Shown one piece after another: positions 31,101 to 44,106 of a DNA stretch of 64,000 nt (the first letter of the stretch is position 1; the number at the start of each line of letters is the position of its first letter). The DNA lies in the NCBI GenBank assembly GCA_018389105.1, contig JACATO010000923.1, positions 1,054,001 to 1,118,000 of the forward strand. Reading direction: 5' to 3'. The notes beneath the pieces were generated by a model. The model worked only from the letters and a program-made list of their open reading frames with translations, made no database searches and was not told the origin of the DNA. Position numbers and translations under genes: made by a program. Source of the DNA: Nautilus pompilius. Lineage: Eukaryota; Mollusca; Cephalopoda; Nautilida; Nautilidae.

Positions 31101-34100
31101 ACAACATCAGACGGTGAGCACTAAGCTTCTGTAATTATTAGTGTGACTGTTAGAATAGCTCAGAACTATCTGACACATCAATCCTGTCTAGTACAGCATA
31201 GATCGTCATTTTGAAATATTCTGGTGATGTGAGAAAAAGGGAAAAGATTCATCATTGTTGATTTGTTCTGCTGTATACAACAAAAAGAAAGATTTTGACT
31301 TTTGTGAACAAGAGAAAGCAATATAGTTGAATTTTTGAACAATTTAAATTATTTTTTATTACGATGCATTATTATAGCACCTTTTCATTCTGAAGTGTAT
31401 GAATGCTTGTTAATCTGTCTTTTTACTTAAAATCATTTTGCTTGTAAAATAATTTCAAGCAATTCGTTACATAAATCCAGCTTACGAAGAATTTTGTTGT
31501 TATTTTCTGTTACATTTTTACATGACTACAGATAACTAAATTCATATTTGTTGATATATGTTGCAATTTTAGAATTAATTTAACGTTAATCTCTACCTTT
31601 GGAGTCTATTTATGGAGGTGTGTGTGCTACAGCAGCAAGATAAATGTAATGCTTTGCACTTGACTGCCTGGTAAATTAAATATTTACCAAAGTAGGTGGC
31701 AAATAATCTATCATGGACAGTGTTGTGAATTATTAAAACAATTTTGTGAGATATTTTAAAGTATTTTTATCAAAGTTTTAGTAATTATGACTAAAAGAAT
31801 AAAATGTATATTTGTTTTTTGGAAAATTAGCGAAAATTTGGCTATTACAATTTTATTAATCTTATTGAACTATCAAATTAAAAGCATTGAACAAGTTTGG
31901 TCTTTTTTTCCGTAGTCTGTGAACTTTCATGAACCTAGGGTGGCCGTATCTAGCCACTAACTTATACAAGTAAATGCAATATTATTTACATGCAAACCAA
32001 AGAATGTAATTTACTTGGTAAGAATTCTGGTAGTTCTCTTAGAAGATGAAGAATATTCACTGACTAAATTGCCAATTAAGCCTTTTCCAGCATTTGAATT
32101 TTTAGTTAAATACAACAAAAAAAAAGTCAGATGGCAGTTTCAGAAGAACAGTGGGTTGGAGAGAATTTTACAGCATAAACAAGAATGCCAACAGAAGTTT
32201 CTTACCTCCTTCCTTCCTTCCCTTTGCCAATGCACTAATGATCTATTTAATCTCACTGAAAAGTTGAGATTTGGGGGTATAGTGATAACAATTGAAGTTT
32301 GACTATGGAAAATAGTGCAATAATAAAAAAATATATATATATCATCTTTCCTTTTTTTTTTCATGTTTTTTTGTTTTTGTAGATTTTAGAAGTTGATACT
32401 TTTTAGATGTAGCAAGCACCTAGTAGTCTAGGCTTCTGTCCATCACTGATTTTTGGTAAGTGGCTGGACAGTTATTCTACTTGAACTAACTGACAGCAGT
32501 TGAGCTAGGAAAAAATCCTGCTGGGTCAACTTTTCTAATGTATAGTCTGATCTGGCTAACAAGTCATAGCAAGGTTAGTGCTGAAGGTATTTTATCTTAT
32601 TTTATTCATAAACAACAGTAGCATTGTACTGAAAGGTTGACTGTTAGTTTTCTAGACAAATGACTGCTGAGATGCCAACTGTTCCAAATAATGTGCAACT
32701 CTTCTAAATTTTACTTGTCTCTTTTTCTATTTTGCAAAGCTGTAAAATTCTTGTATTTTGTTTTGTGCAGAAGTGTATAGCTATGTTATAAAGTGCATCA
32801 ATCGTACTGCAGTATATAGATAACCACAGGTAGCACAGTTCTATAGACTTAAAATTCCATCAGAAGGCAAAATTTTTAGTGATTGTTTCTAAAAACTGTC
32901 TGAAGGGCTAAACTCCTCCACAGCCTTGTGACTGATCTTCCTTTCCACCCTGACCTCTCCCCTTCTTGCCCATGTCGTCTTTTCTCACTTTGTGATGTTG
33001 GCTTCATGACTGACAGTAACTTCTTTACATCTGGCTATTTCAGTTTGGTCTTCTGTTATGCTGGTTTATGAGATATTAGAGGTTTACTAAGTTCAAACTT
33101 CTGCTAAAAGTTTTACTTGGGATTTTCATAAACCTCTGCTTACTTAGCCTTAATAATAAACAAAGAACTACCAAGTAACAAAACAGGCAACAACCCCAGT
33201 TTTCATAATGATTTTTGTTTTTGCTTACATTTTTTTGGTCAAAACTAGTGGCATTTTTAGTCGTTCTCGCATTCCTAAAGACTGATGATTCCTTTTAAAT
33301 ATTTTTTCAAGTTTTGAAATTATAAACACTATGGTTATTAATAACCTTCAGAATTGTTTAATTAACTTTTGTGTCCAAAAGTTTCATTAAATAGATGTTA
33401 AATAAAAAAAATTGTAAACATCTTATATAAGATTTAGGATACCAAATGAAAATGAGTGTAACTATAAGCTGGTTTACAGATTGGAGATAATCTATTATTT
33501 TTAGGAGACAAAATGGTCATGAAATCCATACAAACATAACTGTTATTATATATCTAGTATCATGTAAAACTTTTTTCTAAAAATCTATAACATTCAGCAC
33601 AAATAATGATCTGAAAACTATACATTTTAAGCATTGTACTATGCTTATTTTTTGACATTGCCCACTGTAATCTGTTGTGCAATGTTGGATTATACTTAGT
33701 CCTTTCTTTTACTTTGATCAATATGGTTTTTTTTTATTTTAGAATAAGTTTAACAAATCCAAAGGCAAATCATTTGGAAAAACACTTAACTTATTACATA
33801 GTCTTTTTTAACATCCCTCTGCTTTCTGCTCCTTTGAGAGTATAACTGATTAATTATCTCTTCTGTTAAAATAACCAAATTAAACTTTCAAAATCTTTTT
33901 ACACTGTAGATATTTTAATGTATTTTACTTGCTCAGATTATTTGCTGTTGTTGAAATCGGTTTGTTTATAATTGTGAAGCTTAAATATAAACCCGTTGAA
34001 GGTATATTGAATCAGTGTATCGATGTCCAGACACAAATATTCAAATTTGAGCTACTCTTAACTAAACCAAGGTTGTGTAAAAATATACTGGAAACAGATA

Positions 34101-34480
34101 TTTAGGGTTATTATAACTTATGTTATAGTAAACAAAAATGCAAACTACCATTAGGAGTCAATTTGTGGGTCTTAAATCTGACTCTGTTAAAAACATGCAT
34201 TGACATTGCAAACTTACATATGACATTATATGATTCCCTTCTCCAGTCTAAAAAATTTGCTTCACGTTTAAAAGCTTGAATTTTGGAATGTTTGTTATTT
34301 TATGGGCATAAAAATGTGGAAATAATGTAGATAACATTAGTTATATGGTAAAATGCACAATGATAGTCCATTGACAGCTTGCAAAGTTGGCTGCCTGGTC
34401 AGAGGATAAAATTGTGTGGCTGGATAATTGTCCTTTTTTCATCAACAAATAGCACCAGACTTAAGCAACACAGAGCTAGC
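28161..34480. other. Gene-free AT-rich stretch
   Basis: No convincing exon was found. The open frames here, including 30568-30939 which runs through a 17-base C tract at 30868, look like chance. The complex blocks at about 30070-30200 and 32400-32700 could be old repeats or regulatory DNA; one segment near 32634 (GGTTGACTGTTAGTTTTCTA) vaguely resembles a tRNA-type SINE head. Confidence 0.5.
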
Positions 34481-35396
34481 GATGTCACTAAAATGGACTA
34501 GTTAGTCACGTCCCCGTATCCTTCACCTACTGACATTCTGGCATCTTTGGTAGAAATATAAATCTCAAGAATACTTCTTCACAGTCCATACAAGATGTCA
34601 CTAAAATGGACTAGTTAGTCACGACCCCGTATCCTTCACCTACTGACATTCTGGCATCTTTGGTAGAAATATAAATCTCAAGAATACTTCTTCAGAGTCC
34701 ATACAAGATGTCACTAAAATGGACTAGTTAGTCACGACCCCGTATCCTTCACCTACTGACATTCTGGCATCTTTGGTAGAAATATAAATCTCAAGAATAC
34801 TTCTTCACAGAGTCCATACAAGATGTCACTAAAATGGACTAGTTAGTCACGACCCCGTATCCTTCACCTACTGACATTCTGGCATCTTTGGTAGAAATAT
34901 AAATCTCAAGAATACTTCTTCACAGAGTCCATACAAGATGTCACTAAAATGGACTAGTTAGTCACGACCCCGTATCCTTCACCTACTGACATTCTGGCAT
35001 CTTTGGTAGAAATATAAATCTCAAGAATACTTCTTCACAGAGTCCATACAAGATGTCACTAAAATGGACTAGTTAGTCACGTCCCCGTATCCTTCACCTA
35101 CTGACATTCTGGCATCTTTGGTAGAAATATAAATCTCAAGAATACTTCTTCACAGAGTCCATACAAGATGTCACTAAAATGGACTAGTTAGTCACGTCCC
35201 CGTATCCTTCACCTACTGACATTCTGGCATCTTTGGTAGAAATATAAATCTCAAGAATACTTCTTCACAGAGTCCATACAAGATGTCACTAAAATGGACT
35301 AGTTAGTCACGTCCCCGTATCCTTCACCTTCTAACATTCTGGCATCTTTGGTAGAAATATAAATCTCAAGAATACTTCTTCACAGAGTCCATACAA
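34481..35396 (+). repeat. Satellite array: eight tandem copies of a 113-115-bp unit
   Basis: Units begin GATGTCACTAAAATGGACTA at 34481, 34594, 34707, 34822, 34937, 35052, 35167 and 35282. Each contains the small inverted repeat GACTA-GT-TAGTC. Copies are almost identical. The first two lack two bases near the end (113 bp); the other six are 115 bp. One site is T in copy 1 and copies 6-8 but A in copies 2-5, and copy 8 has two extra changes near 35330. The array stops sharply at 35396 and is flanked by ordinary sequence. It encodes nothing. Confidence 0.97.
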
Positions 35397-37720
35397 TCTG
35401 GGCTTATTCTTGATTGGCAAGCATTACCAGGTGGGGTTGTCAAATGTCTCATTTAAAGCAGGTGCATGCAATCTCAGAGGTGGCCAAACCAAAATATTAA
35501 CCTACTTGTATGTTGTTTTTTTTTATTTTATATAGTACCTGTACAACTCATCATCTTTACTTTATTAAAATGTAATAAAATTCATGAGGTACTTTGACTA
35601 AGAACTAAACTTTTTTCTGTAATTTCCAGTTTTTTTTTTCTGCCATTATTGTGTACTTTAGCATAATTTGTTTCTGTTGTTGAAAACAGAATATTTCTTT
35701 AGAAAAGTTGGTTTACTGTATGAAAAAAAGGGAGATCTGTTTTTATATCTTATATAATTTACTTTTATTTTAAGAACCATACATTATATTGAAAAATGTT
35801 TAGCAATTTTAATTTTCTTGTTTCAACCAAGGATTTTAAAAAACCAGTTGTGCTGGTAGATTGAAAACATATCAGCCATCGTTAGAAATAACCCCATGAT
35901 ATTAAATATGATATAAACAGAATTACTTTATTAAACTAAAAATTGTTAGTATTCCTAACATTGTCATGAAACTGGTTTCAAAGAGTTTGGCATATTTTAT
36001 TTAGTTATTCATGATTGTTTATCGCAGGTAAATAATTTGTTTGTGATCAGACCTGGTGGTGCCTTTAATTTGAAAAGCTTATCTCTCTTTAAATTTTTAA
36101 CAGAATATTAATAAAGAATTAAATAAAAAGGATAGATTTAAATAATTCTTCTTCTTTTTTTTTTTTAAGAAATTTTTTAAAAAATACTAGATTTTTACAC
36201 AACTTGGTGATGTATTTTATTTAGAGATAAATGAAGAATTAAATTTTCTTTCCATTTATTAACTGAAGAAACTTATGAAAAAATTTTACTTAATGCCAAT
36301 GTATTGCTTAATATACTGAAAATTATCCACAATGTTCCAGTCACTTGCATAGTAGAGGAATAATATTGGGCAATTGATAGAGAGATTTAAATTTCTATAA
36401 TTTATTTTTAAAAATACAATACGTTTTTAGTAAAAAATAATGTTAACATTTTAGTTTGTGCAAATGTAACTTGCTGGTAAATTAAGGGGAGACAATTAAC
36501 ATTAACAAGAATAGTTTTTATTTAAAAAAAAAAGTATTATATTTCCTGGGAAATAAGGGAAAAGATTAAACTCTCTTAAAGTTTTTAGGATGGATGACTC
36601 ACAACCACTTTAAAATCTGAGTGCTGTGTATAAATTTGGAATTCTCTTCTATTTTATGTTTAATGGAATATCATCTTATGGCTTCAAACAGATTCTTCTC
36701 CATGATAAATTAAAAGTATTTTAAAAGCAGACCTTTCAGAATTACTTGCTGATCTTTAAACCATAAATTGAAGAAAGACTTCTCTGAAATCTTTTTTAAA
36801 AAAAATGTATTTTTGACAGAGATAGGTGAATTAAGAATTGTTATTTAAGTCAGTTTGTTGTCTTATTATTTCAAAAACTGTACACGCTTTGTTCCACAAA
36901 CAATGCAAAATTGTGCAGAAATTTTACCATTAGAAGCAAAAAAAAACTTTGGATACATTTTTTTAAATTGATGGGGTGCATTACACATAAGAACAACAAT
37001 TACTGTCTATTTACTTTGTGAGAAGAATATCATATTGAAATTGAATTCATGTCAAAATAATTTATAATTAAAAAGCAATATTTACTTTCTGAATGCTAGA
37101 AAAATTTCAGTACTTTTCTGCATGTAACTTCCATTCACATATCTCTAGCTTGCTCCAAAAAAATGCATGCACACTATGGCATAGCCACCATGTTGATGCT
37201 GGCCAGCTTTCTACCTGCATCTAGGAACTGCTGCTGCCAGAAACTATTTGGATCTAAAGTAGCAGCCATTTTGGTTTTGTTTGTTTGAAAATCTGTTGAG
37301 GGTGCTTAGATTTCAAAAAGTAAAGTCCATGATAACTGTTATTTATGTGTTGGTTTCAATGCTGAATTTACTGATAAAATTTATCAAAGGCGCACCTAAA
37401 ATAGTTATTATTCTCATTGCTACTTCACTGACTGCCATGTGTTTTTAAGTGAGATCAAAGCATGAACACCTACCACCTTGCACAACTATGATGTATACAA
37501 AGCTGTTTTTTAGTCTTGCTAGTTGAACTATGGTGTTTTCCATGCAAGTTAAAAAATTAAAAAGTTTAAATTTTCTTGAAAAGAATGATATAGTTATGTT
37601 ATTACCGAAAAAGAAGCAAGACGATTTCGATGATGGTGGCAGCCTGTGCCTTATGCTTAGCCAGCCACTTCTGTTGGCTTCCTCTACCATTTTTTTTCCA
37701 GTTGGGTTTCTTTTGGACTG
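35397..37720. other. Gene-free AT-rich stretch
   Basis: Mostly AT-rich simple DNA. A more complex block at about 37130-37290 (GCCACCATGTTGATGCTGGCC and GCAGCCATTTTGG) has no recognisable coding content. Confidence 0.5.
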
Positions 37721-37727
37721 CTGACCC

Positions 37728-37992
37728 GTTTTTCATCAAAACAGTAAATAGTTAGGACAGCCGGCTTGCCACTGTTTCTGCCCGTGTGTCTCCTTTATGT
37801 TCTGGGTCTCAAACAGTAATAATACAGAGTTTAGGGTGTGACAACCAACCAGCGGTTTTCAGAATTATTGTTAATGAGAAAATACCTAATGTTTGTGGAT
37901 GCCAACAAAATTGCGTAAGAAAAAGTCTGGATGTTTGGACTCGCTGATAAAACTGTTCATCATACATAAAGAAAGGTGTTTTGATGAAAAAC
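37728..37992. repeat. 265-bp segment bounded by a 16-bp perfect inverted repeat (possible MITE)
   Basis: GTTTTTCATCAAAACA at 37728-37743 is exactly reverse-complementary to 37977-37992. The pairing does not extend outwards, and I saw no clear target-site duplication. It could be a small non-autonomous transposon, or a chance AT-rich match; the interior has no coding potential. Confidence 0.3.
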
Positions 37993-38560
37993 ATCATGTG
38001 ACAAAATTTTAATAAATATTTTAATATATGTTTCAACTATATGTACTAATAAATTATTATGTATGAAATAAGGAACATTTTGTTGGACCGTCCATAAGAA
38101 TAGCTAATAGTGAATATAATAAATGAATACTATTGTACAATTTTAAAAAACTTTGATAGTAAGTGTTCTTTTTTGCCAAAAAGTTTCCTACAGCTAAAAA
38201 TTTCAAGGTGTGTTTTTTCAGTTATAATTTACTGACAGATTTGAAGATTGTATGAAGTACAGGTACTTTCAAAAGATATTTAGCAAAATTGAGTGATCCA
38301 GTCAAATATCCATACATACATATATTTATTTTTTTTTCTATTTATGTCATTAATTAGGATCAAACAACCAAAGAAAGCTTTTTGTTGTGTTTTTCCTCAG
38401 TTATTTTTTTTATGTAGAACAATTTCTCTGTTTTGTATGAAATCAGCAGGTTGAATGGTTTTTGCACATGTTTCTTTATCCTTGTAAATGGGATTTTAAA
38501 ATAATTCCTTATATTCTACTAGTATATTTTCTAAAAAAAAAAAAGTTATAAATGGCTGCC
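37993..38560. other. AT-rich DNA, nothing recognised
   Basis: Homopolymer-rich sequence without exon signals or repeats that I can name. Confidence 0.5.
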
Positions 38561-38564
38561 ACTT

Positions 38565-38820
38565 ATAAGGAAACATCAGGATTCCATTTTAATTATTCTC
38601 GCTGCTTTTGCCAGCTTGGTGCAGTGTTGTCCAGCTTTGAGCTATGATGTTCATTAGTTTCCCATTGATAACTGCTTAACTGCTGGAAGCAACTGGCATT
38701 AATTGTCAAACTGTTCTGTTACTTGGAGCTTTATAGCTGCATCTGAGCAATGTGAAAATGCAATAATCTTTAGGTAGCTGTTATAGACATTCTGTGGCTC
38801 TAGTAATGAAGAATTATTAA
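38565..38820. promoter_or_regulatory. Candidate conserved non-coding element
   Basis: A sharp change from poly-A/T sequence to complex sequence with TAATT homeodomain-type cores (TTTTAATTATTC, GGCATTAATTGTC), several CAGCTT/AGCTG elements, and AAATGCAATAAT, which resembles an octamer or C/EBP-type site. No open frame is present. The call rests on composition and motif density only. Confidence 0.25.
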
Positions 38821-41800
38821 CATTTTTATTCCTGTTCATCAAAGTAATGAAAGAACATTAAAGAGTTTTATTCAAACTGGAATATAAATAAGAGGAAAAT
38901 AAGAAATAAATCCAGTTTTTAGATAAACTAGAGAATTCACCTACAAACATAAACCATGTTTTTTTCTATACTTAGATATGATTTATTTTTAGTTCTCAGA
39001 ATAAAATTAGCTTCACACTGTTTATTTGGAAACTTGGATAGGCAGCCAAATCATCCCATAATATTTGTTAACTTTGTCTGATCTTACAAATCATTTTGAT
39101 TTGATAGTATTTTTTGTTATAATATTAAAACAATTTCCTTTAAATTATATTCAGTTTGTTATTTTCATTTATTTAAAGAAATATTTGCATAAACATTTAT
39201 TTCTTGTTAACGTGAGTACAGTATGGTAATAGTTAATTTAGCATTAATTATAATAGTCAGTAACAATAAAAATCATATTGACTAAATAACTCTGCAGATT
39301 TTAAAATAATGCATTAATGCTTCTCAGTATAATATGAACTTCTACCATACATGAAGTGGGGCTAGACTAAATGATTAATTACATGTAGTTCTAGATTTAA
39401 TGCCACAATAATTTTAGATGTATTTAATACCTATCATAGCTAGAGAAACTTTTTCAAAAGTTAATAAACTACGTGTAAATGACTCCTTGTGTAAGCAAAT
39501 GCGTTTTTGGCTATAAATACAGTTCAGACTGCAGTATGAAAGTATTGTGGCAGATAAGAGACTACCAAGAAATTGCTGGAGCTTGCTAAAATTCATGTAT
39601 TCAAGTAGAAGGACAAGTGAAGTCGGTCAGTCAGAAACATTTGGGAATGTGAAAACTGCACTGATGACTATCAACAGCCCCTCACTTGATCACTGAAAAC
39701 AAACAAACATATAATATTTGTTGCATGTACTGATTCTTGAAAGTCGTCACTCCTTATTGTTCAAGCCTGGTCAGATAAATATAATATAAACCTGAGTCTG
39801 GTTTATTCTCAAACATTTTGGATGGCAACAAGAAATTCCGCCTATTGTAAATCTGAACTAGTTATTGTAACAGAAATAGAAATCCAACTAACTCAGGATT
39901 TTTAATAAGAGAGATTTGTTTACTTTTGACAAGTTGCTCATAAACGAGTGTGTTGTGTGTGGGAGTTTGGGATATCTTCTTGTGTCTCACTCAACAAAAC
40001 CTCATTACGATTTAACCCAACCAGTGCCAGACTGAACACTCTAGGCACAACGCCATGGGGCCTCCTATGACTTTTCAGTTAAACATTCCAACCTATGTTA
40101 ATGGAGACAAAATAGAGGAAAGTTTGAAATGTGCTAAGGTTTGCTACTTCATCTAATTTATCATGGAGGCCATTATGGGGTTTGTCTTTATTATTATTCC
40201 GCTTCCTCTCTTAGCACCTGGGTATTTAAAAAAACAGTCGGAATGGCATGCTTACTTGAAACAACACTTACATACAGCCACAGAAAAGTGGTAATTAGAT
40301 ATATACTTCTGTCTACTACAAAAATACACTAGCTCTGCCTCTCCATGTGTCTGAGTTAATATTTCAGATACATTTTCTTTGCAAACTAGATATACAATTT
40401 CACTGAACTTTACCACAACATTGCTTTCATCTGTTTCCAAAATCCAATTTGCCAGAGTTATTTGACATTTGCATTCTAGAGCCTGATAAATTTTTTGGTG
40501 AGCAAAGGGACATTTACCATTACCATGTTTTAGTTGGTTATTCAAGTTACAGGTTTTAATGACTGACTTATCATGACCTAGCTCTTGGCCTTAATCTATG
40601 GTTGAAGGGAAAGTGCTTAAGTGCCTCTACAATATTAAACAGAATCTTATATTTTCTTTGTACAAAAAGTAATATTTTTTGTAAAGAAACTAATGGGGGA
40701 AAAGCACTACACTTTGAAAAGATTTTGAGATCCTAGGGCCTTATTATATGTTATATTTACATGCATAATCATTCGTATGTGCATATCCCTTGAAGAAGTA
40801 TTGACTTACAAAATCTACATAGATTCAACTTGGATATTGATACTTCATAAGGTGGGTGACATAGAACTTAAGCAAAACGCCAGAATTTTACCAATTTCCA
40901 TTCCAGCAGTATTCTTCTATAAGCAAATTTATAAATGTTTATGTTTTCTTGCATACAAAGGGTGACATAATATAGAACTTTACTGGTAGGCTGAGTCTCT
41001 GGATTGTATACATCTTTTCAGAACTAGATACAGACATTACTTGTTTACAGCAACTCTTGTAATTTAATCATATGCATCTTCATGTAACATAAAAACAGAA
41101 TTTCATTTAATGATGTGAGGCAGTAAAAATATCAGTTAATATTAATGTAAAACCTCGACACCATTCAAACACTGGGAAGTGTTTTTCTTTATGTGAGATT
41201 TATGTTGCATGTTTTATCTAGGAGTTTTGCTGTGCTAATCGCTTGTGTTATCTGAATGATGCATTAAATTCAGGATTTCTTTTTATCATAGAATTGTTTC
41301 TACATTAAGAAATTAATTAGGCTATTTTAATTCCTGTTTGTATTCTTTATTTAACAAATGTACATTTTTAGGCTTTAGAAAATGTCATTTCATATTTCTT
41401 TAAAATTGAAATAGCTTATTTTTAGCAAACCTTTTATATGTGATTTTGGGAAAATCTGTAAAACTGAATAATGGATGCTAAACTATATGGCTCACTGTAA
41501 TAGATTTTCTGTTAAAGTTACTTTCTCTCATTCCAGTTTATTAAAGACTTCAAACAGAATGATCTTTATATTCTCCCTGAGAATTTAAATATACATTATG
41601 GCTTAGTTGCTGTGTTAATAGTAAACATTTGGTAGTACTTTAGTACAAATCCGTACTAACTTTATTTTTAAGAGGGATGTTGTATATATTTTAGTTTATC
41701 TCATCAACTATTTCTTTTACAGCTAAAATGCTTTGGATTTAAATTTTTTTTTAAATAGTGAATATTGTTAATATTAATGCATTGGAAAGGTATGTGCCAG

Positions 41801-41990
41801 CTTGGCTTTTAAAAATTGTGTGTAATTAACAATCTAAAATAAAGGTAAAATGAAATTATTAGAGAAATGTTAGTAATAGCTGTGCTAATTTTAAGAAAAA
41901 TCTCTGAAAGTTTTATTATCAGTTTCCATATTGATGTTGGGTTTAACTGCAATAAACCAGCTCACATTTTTTTTAAAAATCTTTCTTATC
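38821..41990. other. Gene-free AT-rich stretch
   Basis: No exon is supported. A block at about 39590-40100 (GTCGGTCAGTCAGAAACAT near 39620, AACGCCATGGGGCCTCCTAT near 40050) may be part of an old repeat. Confidence 0.45.
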
Positions 41991-41999
41991 ACCACATGC

Positions 42000-42560
42000 A
42001 AACAGTAAACTGTTGAATAGCGATCAATCAGTCACCAAATGCAGACTAGACCAGCTGACTCCCTTGCTATGTGTCATTGAATCAAAGCACATCATCTTGC
42101 CACTTGAGGCAGCTTTATTTTGCACTCGCCAAACTGTGGGGAGTGTAGAGTGGAACTGCTCTAAGTGTCATGATAAATGTGACTGACTGCAAACTTGTGT
42201 AAAACGAAGGAAATAATTAGCCAAGCATTTTGGATTAATTCCGCCTCACAGTCTCAAGCATCAATAAATCTATATTACAACATGGCAGGGTTGTCCAGTG
42301 TGCCATTATTTCCAGTGTGATACAGGCTTTTGTATTTTTGTCTTCCTCGCCCTTCCAGTTTCTGTAATTGTCAGTCTGCTGCTGACTCACACTGAAGAGT
42401 GCATAAAAGGGAGATTAATCAATTTAGTCATTGATGCAAAGAAAAGTGGCTAATTTGTAAATGTCCTCCTCAGACTCAACTCATGAAGCGCAACAATTCT
42501 CACTTTAATCTCAAAGAATTTTAATACTTGATTTATCAGAAATTATTTTCTGTCCATACA
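42000..42560. promoter_or_regulatory. Strongest candidate conserved non-coding element in the gene desert
   Basis: For about 550 bases the sequence loses the AT simplicity of its neighbours. It is dense in plausible factor sites: CAGCTGACTC, TCAAAGCACATC, TTAGCCAAGCATTTTGGATT followed by AATTCC, GATTAATCAATTTAG, GATGCAAAG and GCTAATTTGT. Stop codons occur in all frames I read, so it is not coding. It would fit a developmental enhancer, but this is inference from texture alone. An old repeat is the main alternative. Confidence 0.32.
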
Positions 42561-44106
42561 TCTTTTTGTGTTTACTTTGTGGCCATTCTGTTATGTAATT
42601 AATTTTAGGATTTAAATCATATTCAAAGGCAAGTATGATTTAATTATTAAAGTAATAAGTTGTTTCACTTTAAATGTATTTTTTGTGAGCATTTGTTTGA
42701 AGATATTTGTATTAAGAGAACCAGTATCCATGGAACTAAGAATTCTATTTGTGAACTTTGGGACATGGTGAAAATAAAATAGAAGAACAATTCTTGTGAT
42801 AGTAGATGCCTTTGCTATTTTACTGAATGTTTAGAAGTCAGACTAAATTGGATGCTAGAAAATTTACTTTTAGCAGTCAGTCATAAATGGTTAGAATTCT
42901 TTAGTAAAAGAAGTGTTTTGTTTTTTTTTTCACTATGCTTATTTATTTTTCTGGATTTTAACTGTCCTTTTACATGACAAATTATCAAAGCAACACTAAA
43001 ATTTCTGCTGTCTCGTGGAGAACCTGATAAAAAAATTTTTTGTTTCTTTCTTTCCTTTAATTTTGTTCTTGGCTATACAGTTCAAATTTCTAAAGTGGAT
43101 AGCTAAATCATGGTAGTGATTAAATTTCACACGAAAGATTTCTATCTAAACTGAGAATGCACCAAATTTTTTTTCCATTAATATATAATCTGTAAAATAA
43201 ATGTCATTAAGACTATTTATTTAGTAAAATTAGCTTGAGTGGTTGAGTAAATAACGATGATATTCATGTCTCGTGGATAAGTCGTCATAAATCTTTCTTA
43301 CAAATTTCAGACTTTAAAAAGGAAAAGTTGAATTTTCACATTGTTTGCGTATTATTTTATCGTTAAAACAAAATGAAAGAAAAGTACAAAAACATTGACG
43401 GTGTTACAAAAAAAAGTGGTGGTTGGCAGCAGAGACTGGCATTTAGATGGATAATCTAGAAATATGAATAAATACAGTTTGTATACCTTCATAGTATGGA
43501 TCTTATCAGGTTAACAATAGTGATCTGGTTTAGATTCTCCCACAAGGTTGCAGGTATTACTTCTGTGAGGCTGGTCCTTTGGCCCTTAGTTATCTAGTGA
43601 CTTGCTGCTATTGGTTCTTCAAGGATTTACTTGTGTTTAGGTTCTTTTGAAATCAGGAAAATGAAAAACTGCAGTTAGTTTCTGAAGCATATGGTTTAGG
43701 ATCACATGTAGCCTCAAGGTATTCTGAAGGAGGATCCATCCATAAATACAAGATGTCCTTAGTCTCTATACCAAATGCCCATCCACAACATTACTCCAAA
43801 TACAGGAGTTGGTGCACAGTAGCTATCTCAGTTAATGGATTATTTTGTGCACAAACATCCAACATGGTATAAACGGCTGGCCTTGAATTTAGTAGTTATA
43901 TATAGTTTTTTGGCAATTAAAAACTGTCTTAAATGAGAAAAAATTAATAGAATTTTTAAAAAGAAGTACTTTGGCAATAGTAAGAATTATCAAAATAACC
44001 TTAATATCAGCAATTAAAAAATACAAACTAAAAATGCTTATTTAAAAAAAAAAGAACTTAAGATATTTTAAGAAATAAGAGCTGGAGAAAGGGAAAATTC
44101 TAAATA
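42561..44106. other. AT-rich DNA with a possible unclassified repeat
   Basis: Nothing coding was found. The 43500-43880 part is more complex (CTCCCACAAGGTTGCAGGTA, ATAAACGGCTGGCC) and looks like an interspersed repeat I cannot classify. Confidence 0.4.

Noticed and set aside
34481-35396. CRISPR-like regular repeat array
   Set aside because: The units are contiguous with no unique spacers and the DNA is animal nuclear; it is a satellite.
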